Shown here: positions 11,755-23,000 of the stretch, piece after piece
Numbering within the stretch: position 1 is the stretch's first letter
Layout: each line of letters opens with the position of its first letter
Assembly: GCA_002633005.1 (NCBI GenBank)
Contig: NMRA01000311.1
Location: 461,297 to 496,762 of the forward strand
Reading direction: 5' to 3'
DNA: 35,466 bases
Source of the DNA: Phoronis australis
Taxonomy: Eukaryota; Phoronida; Phoronidae
Position numbers and translations under genes: made by a program
The notes under the pieces: generated by a model
What the model was told of the DNA's origin: nothing
Seen by the model: only the letters and a program-made list of their open reading frames with translations
The model's database searches: none

Positions 11755-14700
11755 GCAGAGAGCAGTTCTCAAAATGAGTCGGAATGAGACCTGAAGTGAC
11801 TTTGCTTTATTGATCAAATCAAGCTGCAGCCTTCTTGGAGGTTGCCTCATGATATTATCGCAATTTAAACCGCTTATTGTGTAACTCAGTATCTTGTTTG
11901 CTATTATTTAACTTGATTATGTAGCATTTCAACTCTCACAGCATTAGTAGGCCATAATTTCACGGGTAATGAATATTTTTGTGCAAATTTGAGGAAATAT
12001 CCGATATAAGCAACCAGAAAATACTGAAATGTAAATTGTTACTGGACTATATTATATCTAATAGTTAGTGCAGTTTAGAGAGTCAACATATGCGTTTTGT
12101 CATACGGATATATTTCGGTACATGGTGCAAGACATAGTGTGTTGTTTCATTCTCAAATTATCTTTAAAATCTAAATAAAATATGATTTAAATGAACCTCC
12201 ATGTTCCAATGCACAATACAAAAAAAAAAAAATAATAATAAAATCGTTAGCTTACGAGCATGTGTAGCTTCTGGCCAGGTGAGTATAGAGACAACGGAAA
12301 TTACAGACAGGGCATGCGCGAATTGGTGCAAGGGAATAAAAAAGAGAATAGGAAAAAGGGAAGATAAACTGGAAAGTAAATATAATGATATATGTGCTTC
12401 AATTCCGTAATAAGACCATTGAAAATGTAATATTTTTCAAATTAAATTGATTATGAAGATTGAGTTTGGGTTTTAACTGCATTGCCTATGTACCACGCGT
12501 CGATAGGATCAGCATTTTTAAGTCTCTGCAGAAAACATACGTTCACAGAATCATTTGTTGGGAAAATTTCGTACCTGAAAAATAAATTTTGTTGAACGCA
12601 CATCAATGTTCAAGATGAATAAAGCTTTCCAGCGCTTTCTGGCCTCAACTCTTATCATTGTACAGTGGGTTTTTTGTAATAAACGTTATTTATTGAAACA
12701 AAGTCAACGAACAAAATTCTTTCGACCACTCTGTATGGCTTTGGCGATCGCAAAAGTTTACAGACGTATGTTTTACGAAAGAAACGTGGCCTGGCTGGTG
12801 CCTTGTTGCTACGTGGTTAAGGTGCGAGGACACGGCTGATCACAAAACAGGCGGGTGGGAATATGATTAACCTAAGGTTCGCTGAGAGAGGCAGCGCTCG
12901 TCAGTTCAGAAATGGTTTTATTCCTCTGACTCTAAGTCATGGTTTATATATTGATAAATAGTGCGCAAAAATGCATCAGGATGCGTGATTCAAAATTATA
13001 CAAGAAACAATAGGAATAACTCTTGCAACTGTTCTGTGAATGACCACTACGTCATCCAGTTACTACAGAGATAAACAAAACATATGTGGATGACCGGAAG
13101 GGCCATCGAATTACTCACAGCAACTGACAGCCAAAGAAGGTAGAGTTAATTGGCTTTTTTTCTTAATGAACTCATTCTCGGCGTAAGCCATGTTTCATCG
13201 AAAACAAAATTATCAGTGAAAAACTGAAATGCACTGTCTGCCATATTCGTCCGGATAACTTCAACGTTCTCTCTTGTGACATTGTTTAGAGCTGGTGTAC
13301 ATTAAAGAAGTGGCAGTTCGTCATTGCGCGAAATCACTCTCAATAATTTGTCGTAATGGGGGTAAGTTTATACCGCCATCATGCCATCAACCAGTAACGC
13401 AGTGTTGGCTCTTCACAAAAGCCTACAAATCATCTCTAATCCACGCAAGGAGTACATGTAAGTTGAAACCAGTTTAATAACCGTATGTAAAAATGAATCG
13501 AAAGTGTCTTTTTGACAAAAAGCGAGTTCAAGGAAGCTTCAACCAATCAAAATGCGCCCCGTGCAGTCCAATGCCACAAACACCGTGTCCTTGCATCATA
13601 ACGGCGACCCAGGCCCTTAACCCGAAAACGTTTAACGCTTGGATTAAAGCCCCAAATTTGGTACACTGGTATTTTTGACACGCTGAATCTCATGGGGTCG
13701 GTTGCCCAAATTTTGAGGTCAAGGCCAAGGTCAAATCTCGAAAAACAAAATGGCCGCCTAGAACACGCTTGAGAGATGATAACATGGACATTTTAAGACT
13801 AGGTAATCTAATGATACTAGAAATGTATCAAAGTGACATTGTAACATTTTTTCCTCGTAGTGTTAAGACACTCCAGAAATTGAATGCCAAATTCGATCAC
13901 GTGCGGCTGAGGTTGCCGTGCGCATGAGTGGCAGTTTTTTGTATTCGTTTGTTCCGGAGTCGGTTTTTTGACATGAAATATAGTAAGATTTTTTTTTATT
14001 CCAAACGAAGTGAGTTTTGAGATGTTATCACCGAAAACTTCTTCCATTAACCAAATTTCATTTACATTTTTGGAATATTTTGCACCCCGGTCCCCAAACA
14101 TTGTCAAACGAAGTATCACCTGCTTGCGATTCGAGAAGCCGATCCTAAGTACCACCGTTGCATAGCTGGTAGGCGTAACGTAAAGCCATCTAAAATTATC
14201 GCAATGGTTTCGAAAGTTTATCATTTCCTTATAATCAAGCTCCACCTGAGGTCAAATACGATGCTAAAAATCATGTGCTTGGGGCAAATAATAAATTAGA
14301 TGTATTTTTAACACTAGGCTAAAGGGAAAAGTAAGAGATTTTAGAATTTGGATCCCTCACAGCTGATGTGAAGAATGTCGTCAGTTACATACAACTGTAT
14401 ACATCAATTGCACTTTTGGTGCCGTTTGGTATCACTGCATCCTTCAGTAAAAATTCAGGATACAATGACATTTACTAGAATGTTATGTAACAGTTACTTC
14501 AACTACCTATGGGGAATTTGCAGATAGTGGTTTTCTGAAAGATGAAAAACGGGCAAACATCTATTGTGTAGCTTTGACATACACTGTTAGATAGCTAATT
14601 ACTTTGGTTGCAGTTTAAGACTTTCTATAGACATTTAGTAACAAACTCATTTCTTCAAAAAGTAAAAATCAGTGCTCCTGATACATGTACATGTAGCGTT

Positions 14701-15904
14701 AACAAGAGGCACTGAAACACATTTATACAATTGATATGTTACTAAAGAAATCGAACTGTGGAAAAGAACAAAGAGACAATGTTATTTGGAACACTTGTCA
14801 CATAGTTGCATTCAAGTACGTAAAACGTTGCTATGCAGGAAATCTGGATTCAAAGTGGGGCACCTGGGACTATGTCAAAACGCAAGGATGAAATGTTTGC
14901 CACAACACACAAAAAACGTCCCGACAGGTTGTTTTGTCGAACCAGAGATTACGGCAAATTGCAGGCACCCAAAACTCCGAAAAACGTTCCATTTTTGTCT
15001 ATTTATGGAACGGAAAAATAGGGCTCTGTTGCGTGGGAAACCATAATAGTTTATAGTAATATGCCAACTCCACAGTTCGTCAAAAGGTTCAATATTTTGA
15101 TGGTGTAGCGGGAAGGCGGGAAAATGAAAAAGTGGGACACGAGTCCGCCAAGAGAGGAACGGTTGGCAAGTACCAGGTAAACGCAAATGAAATCATATAG
15201 AAACAAAACAATAATAATATATACATTCATAAATACAAAACAACTATAATAATGATAATATTTTCCTGCATAATTGCACACCTACTTAGCTACGCAAACT
15301 AATGCACGTCTTTTAGAAGGGCCTAAACTTGTCTTTTGTAATTGCAGAACAGACATTCAGTAACCAAATGTCATTTCTTTCCGTAAAATACTACAACATG
15401 ACTTTAAAGTCCAAAACTGTCTTGTTGAAAAACTCTAAACAGGCAATTTAATAGTTTGTCGAAAATGAATCTAAGACTGGAGATGAAAATAAATCAGAGG
15501 CCAAGGGGTTAGTGCGTATAAAAAATGACCGGTGTAAGTGAAAGGTTATTTTGCGGACAAAACGGTGGTTTGCTGGAGCCGTACCTCAAGAGTCTCGCTT
15601 GATGATTCCATTATGAACAAAACATGACAAAATGAAAACAGAGCAATAAAAGTTGGCTCGATTTGATAATTGCAACACACTCGATCAAAACTCAATCGAG
15701 CGGACAACCGGAAATTCACTGCGCAAACTCTCGCAGCCAATTCCGCAAAATCTCGGGATCGCAAGCTCTAATACTAGTTAAGAATGCGTGGGTCACATGC
15801 GGGAGCTGGTATTCCCTTCTTAAAGTTGTATTGGCTTGATTAAGCCCAGTTGAGGACAGCCGCGAGTATCTAATATTGTTCCGCGATGTTTATCCAGTCT
15901 AGGG

Positions 15905-16060
15905 CAGAGTTCCGTAGACTACACGTATGTTTCTTGGGACAAAGGCGAGATCACGCAAGACCACGCTAGTGAAAGGTGTTTCGTGAGTATGCAAGAGAAC
16001 TTACTTGCGTAGCACAGCAAAACGAGAGCCACTGACGTGATAGGTCGATGGTTTAGGTAT
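15905..16060. repeat. Dispersed repeat copy 2 (related to 8258-8440)
   Basis: This is the partner of the copy at 8258-8440 and shares TTCCGTAGACT, CACGCAAG, GAGTATGCAAGAGAACTTAC-like and GTGATAGGTCGATGG blocks in the same order. A related CGCAAAATCTCGGGATCGCAAG block lies just upstream at about 15746-15767. Confidence 0.45.
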
Positions 16061-16756
16061 GTTTAGTTTTTGGATAGAGTTAATATTTTATAAGATATAT
16101 ATACTATTTCTGTTCCACACTAGGGCCTAAAATGAAGACAACGGAATGGGTTCTAGTTTGACGGCAGTTTTGTGGACTAAGTGGAAAGTGATCTCCACGG
16201 ATCGTTGTTGATAGTTTTTTGAAGTTATTTTAAGTAAATCGATTCCAGAAATTTGACCTATACAGTTGTCTACCCGGATACAGAATTGCCGCCATTTTCA
16301 GGGCACAACCTTTTTCAGTGTTGAATTTGTGGCGCGAATCTGGTACCCTTAAGACAATTGAAAATTGTCAAAAATCTAGTGCATTGTAGGTAATGACATA
16401 CCTTTCTATAAAAAAAGCATTCAGATCATGGTCTCCTCTCTTGCACCAAGGCTGTCGTGATTTTGTGATTTTAAGTACAAAAGGGCTAACATTTCACTTT
16501 TTGATCATTTTTTGCATCTCAATTGTTTGAGGAACGTAGCATGGTAAAAGATATGGCTTGTTGTATTTTTGAGAAACCAAATAGAGTGCACTTGCTATCT
16601 GTTATGCCATTTTTCAGGAAACTTGAGACAGTTATGCAAACAAGGGCTTTCACTGACTCAGACTACTCGAACTGTGGTCTTCGCTCAGACTAAGAGTTCT
16701 CGTCGGGAGTCATGCTTGTACTCAGTCTACTGATCGCAGTTGGTTGACGCTTACTG

Positions 16757-17019
16757 TTAGTCGGATACACGCATTAGAAAGCAATCGCTTGTCTTTCTGG
16801 AGTAAACCACGTGATCACAACAAGCATTCCTGGAACATGTGATTAGGCAAGCGAGATTTGAAGCGACATCACCAATAATGAGGAACGACAAAGTTTCGGA
16901 CGGAATACTATCCGTGACCCGGAAAATGGATGTATTATCTTGCTTTGAGAACCTTTCGGTGTCAACGTCTGCTACAAGTGTATTGTTGACTGGAGTGCCA
17001 CTTAAATAGACGCAGGAGT
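16757..17019 (-). CDS. Exon 5: PAN/apple-like terminal exon (duplicate copy A)
   Basis: The acceptor is TTCTTTTTTCCAG|AC, phase 1; the exon is open for 86 codons to TAA at 16759-16757. The cysteine pattern C-x4-C-x5-CC-x12-C near the end, with HVVY between, resembles PAN/apple modules. By hand alignment about 65 of 85 residues match the PAN exon at 29984-30261, and many changes are conservative (V/I, D/E, T/S), which suggests protein-level selection after duplication. Confidence 0.7.
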
Positions 17020-20000
17020 CTGGAAAAAAGAACGTTTGTGCAACAGCTAGCAACATTTCACTGAATTGCTTTTCGTGCAAGCAATAAGACGCAGCTTGGG
17101 CAAGAAAATATACTCCGTTCTTTGAGTTTAGAACCAAAATAAAAATCGCATTTCCGTCGCAGAGAGAAAGGTTTCTTTCGCAGAGAAAAGAATCGCACTT
17201 TCTAACTCAGAGATGAAATATTAGTTAAGGTACAAACCTCAAAGTAGTTCTGTTCTTCAAAAGTCATAAAATGCATTTTCAAAAAACATTTTAACAGGAT
17301 CATTAAAACGTTTTTGAAATCACACACCATTGCGTTTAAACGCGACAAGAACGGTACGAGACAAAAAAAAAATAGTTACAGTGGAGTTCACCACATACAT
17401 ATAGAATATTACACGGCGAAGTCGTTATCTTCCGTAATCTAGAGCCCGAATGGACTTTGGAAAATTATCTCCCGAGGGGCGTTAGCCACAAGGGCTATAA
17501 TTCTACAAAATCCACGAGGACTATAGATAAAGGGGATAACGACTTAGAACATGTAATATTCTATTTAAACCACATACTGAATGGTGAACATTGCTATGAA
17601 TCGATTTACCTTTCTCAACTCACTTCGGCTTTTGTACTACTTTCTATGTCAGAGGCCTGATGTGGAAGGTCATAAACTTTCAGGAAACGCCGAGTTTTTC
17701 TTGTTAAATGATGTTTTTACTTAAAACCAAATAAAAATTGAAACAAAATAGAACTAAAATGAGTTTGTAATTTTTTACGCAACTAGTCTAGCTTACTACG
17801 TATCTTATGCTGAGCTCCCACCGTGAAAGTATCGTCTGCTAAAGTAGGCTACCAATGGTTAATGAGTTTAATGTCCAAGATGAGCCTGAAGTCTGAAACC
17901 AGAACCAAAAGAGGACTTGGGATCAGGAGAAGAGTAACAGGAAGTACCAAGACGCCTCAAAACTGGAGAAGCTTTCTTCGAGATGATAGCAATAATACTG
18001 AACTATTGAATTTCCTCGCAGAGAAAACGCGTGACACTGAGACAACGAGCACCATCATCGTGACAAAGGGGGATAATGTCATCAGCAACAGAGTGAGGTC
18101 CCTGGATGCCGTGGCCCCATGCTCCCATGAGGAAGCTGACACCAGAGTGTTTGTACATGCAAGGGACGCGTCCTCACAAGGTAGCAAGTCCATTATCATC
18201 AAAGCGAACGACACTGATGTTCTCGTCATAACAGTGTCGACCATGCCATTCTTACAACACCATGGGCTAGAACACTTGCGGATAGCCTATGGACAAGGAG
18301 CCAGTGGATTCCTGTTCACGAGGTAGTTTCTTCAGTAGGGCCGGAGAAAGTCAGCGATATCCTTTTCTTCCATGCTTTCCCAGGCTGTGATGTGGTTTCA
18401 GGTTTTCGTGGCAAAGGAAAAAATCTGCATGGCTGACATGGGATGTGTGTGATGATGTTACTGAAACCTTAAAGAAACTCAGCTACTCTCAGGGAGAAAT
18501 TTCAGACGATGACCTGCAGAATCTAGAGAACTTCGTTGTCTTAATGTATGACAGATCCAGTGCAGCTAGTGGTGTCAACGAGACAAGGTTGGATCTCTTT
18601 GCCCGCAAGCAGAGGACTTATGATGCGATTCCACCAACCAGAGATGCCTTGAGGGAGCATGTCAAACATGCTGCCTACCAAAGTGGGATTATCTGGAGCC
18701 AGGTGACTGTCTCAAACCCACAAACCAGCACTCCAGCTGACTGGGTTTGGATTCAAGGTGAAGAGTTATGGAAAAAACACTGGACAACCCTTCCACCAAT
18801 AGCTGCATGCTGCCAGGAATTTAACAAATGTTGCTGCAAGAAAGACTGCACCCGAAGGTGCAAATGTTTCCGAGCAGGACTTTCTTGTACCGCTTTGTGT
18901 AGCTGTGTATGTGACCAGTAACGTCGTTGTGAACGAATTCAGAAAAGGAATGAATAATAGACAATAGATTCTGAACAATATATTATTGTGTGTTGTTATT
19001 TTAGCATTGATGTGATGTTCATGTTCGACTAAGAATGTGATTTATGATTCCGTTCATTTATTTTGTATTTGATTTTAATAAAATGCATTTTGATGTTGTA
19101 ATATTTTGTTTATTTTGTTATTAGTTGCCCATATGGTGTTAAGATGCTTATGAAAATATCAAAAATGAATTTAGCATATCCAATTTGACAACAAGTTCAC
19201 GAAAATCGGTTGGGCATAGACAGATTTATGAGGAAAAGAATTACCCGCAAGCACCACATGGCGGCTACTTTGAAAAATGGCCGCCATGTTGGATTTTTAG
19301 GTGGCTTGTCGGGCAAATCTATTGAGTATTCCTTAGAAAGTCACCATGCCAGTTTTGGAGCTTGTATCACCAAATGCATGATTTTTCTACTATCTGCCCA
19401 GCTTTCAAAGCATCCCGACCACACGTTAAGGGCATTCAAACTGGAGATCGATGATTTACAAGTAAGAGACAGTGACAGATAAATTATACTGAATTAAAGA
19501 TGTCGTTTTTATTGAAATTATGCGTATAAATGTGATTGTTGCGGGTGCCCTTTAAGTATTTTGTTTTCACGTTCGATGACGTCAGCCGCTAAGTGGTGCA
19601 GTGATGAAGTCGACGGCCCGAAACTCTTGCGGACCGGGTTCGAAACCTGTCTCGGTTTCCCGCCAAATTGTTAAATAACTAAATGGGTTATTTAACGGTT
19701 GTGTGGGCCTTCGTTCGAATACTTATGCATGCCACAAATCTCGATATAATAACCACTGGTACAAACACGTACGTTAGTCACTGGAGCTGGATTGTTGTTG
19801 CGCCATTGTACCTAGAAACGTGATTATGCGTCATGTTCCAAGCTTAAGCGTTAAAAGGTCGTAGAAATTACCTTAACCAACCCTTTTCAGGTTGCAAACG
19901 TACATAAGCAGGTCAAGTCAGTTACACCTTCTCGTAACAGAATTTTAAAGACACAACAACTTTTAAAAAGATTCCTTATCTGGCCATTGAAAACCTACCA

Positions 20001-23000
20001 GGACATTCACGAACATTACATGTACATGCCAGTGTCTGCGTAGTATTTCCAGTATAATTAGTGCCCCCCATTAGCCGGGCTGGGGTTGGTTAGTGCTGCA
20101 GTGGGACGGACAGAGTAATCAAACTTATTCTACTAGTTGTAAACGTAGAAATGTGAATTGAAGCAAGAAACAACAAAAAACAAACAAGTACACAAGCAAT
20201 TAAAAAACTACATACTCGCACGCATCGGCCTATATCAGCAAAAACGTACATAAATTCAAGCAAAAGAAAAACAAGTTCATACTTATACAATCAAGTTTTG
20301 TTAAACACGACGTTCCTTTGTTTTCAGTGGCAGTAGTAGGTACGCGATCGAAAGGGCAACCTGATCTCGCGTCAGGCGACAGTTGAGGTAAATGCAAAAT
20401 GTGACCCAATCTTATTCTATGAGGAAAGCACAGTCAATATTACAGGCTTCGTATTCAAACCACATAACGAGAAGATATTGAGTAAAATTGCTCATTACTT
20501 CATCTCTCATGAACATCTCAGAGAAGATCCATGAGATGTTGAGATGACGCGGAAAACATCCGGCCAATAACCGCTCAAATTACTGAGAAACAAGTAGAAC
20601 GTCGAGTTTAACTTAACTTGTATCAAAGTAAATTATTTGCTGACAAGACAGAAAAATAAACATATGCGCTTACGCATAACGTCGACGTCGTCTTCATCAT
20701 CGTAAGCATAGGTTTCCTACAAGTACATAATGTAGTAAGTACAGATGTAAATACATTGTGTATAAACAAACAGACCCATAGGCATACACACATACATACA
20801 TACAATTATACATGCATACATACATACATACATGGATATATACATACATGCATACATACAAACATACATACCTACCTACAAACATACAGACAGACAAACA
20901 CACAGACAGACAAACAAACACAAGTGAAGACAGACAGGCCGACATATACACGTACAATACATACATACATGTCTCCGGGCCTCTCTTTTTATGAGAACAC
21001 ACAAAACCGACAACTTACCCAGTAGAGTCTCCACGATGATGTAATAAAAACAAGATTTCACGCAAAGAATCGCACCTTTACATAAAGTCAACAAATCAAA
21101 ATGCACATAACTGTTACGATCATACGGAGACTACCATGTTTTGGTGTAGAAGATTGATCATGATAATTAACTTCTCTGTAAGGCTACTACATGTATGACA
21201 GTGAAGGCCTGCATGTGTGTTAATATGAAAGACGCGCGAGTAATTATACTTCACTGCAATAAAAATTTCGAATACCGATAACATTTCATTGCTTCAGGCT
21301 TACTATTTATAACGTCTGGACCAAAACATGGCACATTTTCTTGTAGTTGAACGAGCTATGTGTTTCAGAGAGACAAGTGGCCTCGTACAAAACCCCCCGT
21401 CACACCAATCCTAACTTTCATCGGCGCTGTCCGCCAAACCATAACAAATTAACTAAGCGTACACGGAAAGGAGGGGAATTTTTGTCGCTATAATACTATA
21501 AGCTGAAGTTCAATTTCGCTGTAAGGTGGTGTCAGTTTTGTGCCGCCCATCCTTTCGCAAAGACATTCGTCGAGAGTTTTGAACTTATGAATAGTTTCTC
21601 GACTAATTTGTGTTCGTTTAATGGATTTCTTATAGTTTGAGGGTGCTTTTGTAAAGATTGTGCAACAGTATACCGATTCAAATTCGTTTTTTGTCTCCTG
21701 AAATGGTACCCAAATCTAACTCGGTGTGACTGCACCTTACCGGTGACAGATCCTGGCATATAGACGTATAGGATTCCGTGCACGGTCTGTCAAACCACTC
21801 ATGCAATCGAGAAGAGTCAAGAGACACACAATTTTCGCGGCTGGTACCGCCGTTCGGCTGAGCAGGGCTCATGGCCCAGGCGAAGAAGGTGGCCGTTCGT
21901 CCATCGACGGTCTTCCACGTCCCTTCTGAACCCTCGTCGGTTAACCCTATCCAGTAGTAACCATAACTGTAACGTAAGAGTTTTATCGTTTTACATGTTT
22001 TTACATTGGTCTTTCCGGTCTTTGTATTCATATACTTACATTTACTAAAGATGCACTCAGATACACACACCTACTGTTAGATCACAAGCTGCCTCAACTC
22101 CACAAACTTTTGTTTTTTTATGCAAAATGGCTTGAGCGGCTGCCCAAACTAGTAAAATCTCAAATTACAGCAGTTTATGAAGAGTTTAGAAGCACAAATT
22201 GCTACAACGCAATCAAAACGCAGTTAGGTGCAGTTACTTTTTGTACAAGGCTTCACAGTATGCTCTGCCGGATGGCTTACCCCGAAACATGAAAATGGTA
22301 AACTACCGTAATGACCAGACCTGGGCGGACAATAGCGCTTCCCCCTTTGGGAGTCAAGAGATTGAAAAGAATGGAATCACAAGCAATATAACTGAGACGA
22401 TTGTGGAAAGGTTAACTGTGACGATTGTGGAAAGGTTAACTGTGACGGATAATACGACTGTGACAGTTGAGAAATGAGATGCCGTGTTTGATTAAAACTC
22501 ACATGTTGGCGGACTGACTTAATAACATACGCAATGACACTGCAAGACTTGTATACAGAATATAAAGATTAACGTAACTGTCGCATTGTCGTTTGTTAAT
22601 TCGGATGCCGTGCGATAGGAAAGTACTGCATTGAAAATACTCATGAGTTTAAAACTATTCTCTGTTTTTCGTTCAGATTGTTTGCCATTAGAGTAATTTT
22701 AAATAGAATAGCAGTGCGCTCGCAAAATTGCGACAGTTTGTGACTGAAATATATGTACAACCTGTCAATTTGAGGATTACGACAATTTGTGAATCTCCAC
22801 GTTCTAACTTCAAACTGACACAACGAAAAATTACCGCAAGACAGTCTGTGCATTAAAGTTTGGAAAAAACTTTTAAAATTTGAAGATTGCGACAGACTGT
22901 GCAGTTTCAACAGATCGTGGTACTAATAGCAGCTGCTCATTAAAGTTGGAACGATTGGACGCACAAAAGGAGAGGTTCCAACGAAACCGTTGCTCACGTC

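Larger units (their letters stand above)
10907..16261. other. Intergenic, no gene recognised
   Basis: Beyond the 3' UTR of the first gene this stretch is AT-rich. It holds one dispersed repeat copy (15905-16060), an A-rich run at 12222-12240, and around 13640-13770 a transposon-like non-coding segment (AGGTCAAGGCCAAGGTCAAA, then AAAATGGCCGCC). The longest ORF (minus strand, 13817-14245, 142 codons) matches no domain I know and has no supporting splice context. Confidence 0.5.
16262..20089. repeat. Segmental duplication copy A (interrupted by an insertion)
   Basis: Sequence 16262-17388 plus about 19757-20089 aligns collinearly with 29477-30967. The alignment includes the PAN exon, its downstream flank (ATGGTCTCCTCTCTTGC), the intron (GTCATGTTCCAAGCTTAA) and part of the TSP1 exon. 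Similarity ends abruptly at 20089, inside the TSP1 exon. The extra ~2.37 kb (about 17389-19757) is absent from copy B, so it was inserted after the duplication. ACCAC at both insertion edges (17390-17394, 19752-19756) may be a target duplication. Confidence 0.85.

Noticed and set aside
13817-14245. Minus-strand ORF of 142 codons
   Set aside because: It has no recognisable domain, and one ORF of this size is not surprising in 35 kb of AT-rich DNA. It may belong to an unknown repeat, but I cannot show it.
19210-19482. Plus-strand ORF of 90 codons behind the PIN/CXC pseudogene
   Set aside because: It lies after the poly(A) signal in non-coding element tail containing a hairpin; no domain.
19580-19655. 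A functional tRNA gene
   Set aside because: The A- and B-box-like sequences are present, but I could not fold a convincing cloverleaf with paired acceptor and anticodon stems, so a SINE head is more likely.
20697-21025. ORFs rich in Thr-His-Ile or Cys-Val-Tyr
   Set aside because: They come from the CATA/CAGA microsatellite read in different frames.
20990-21060. Possible minus-strand exon ending CTACTGG|GTAAGT, hydrophobic reading FYYIIVETLL
   Set aside because: The donor is good, but no acceptor gives a phase that joins the lectin exon at 21741.
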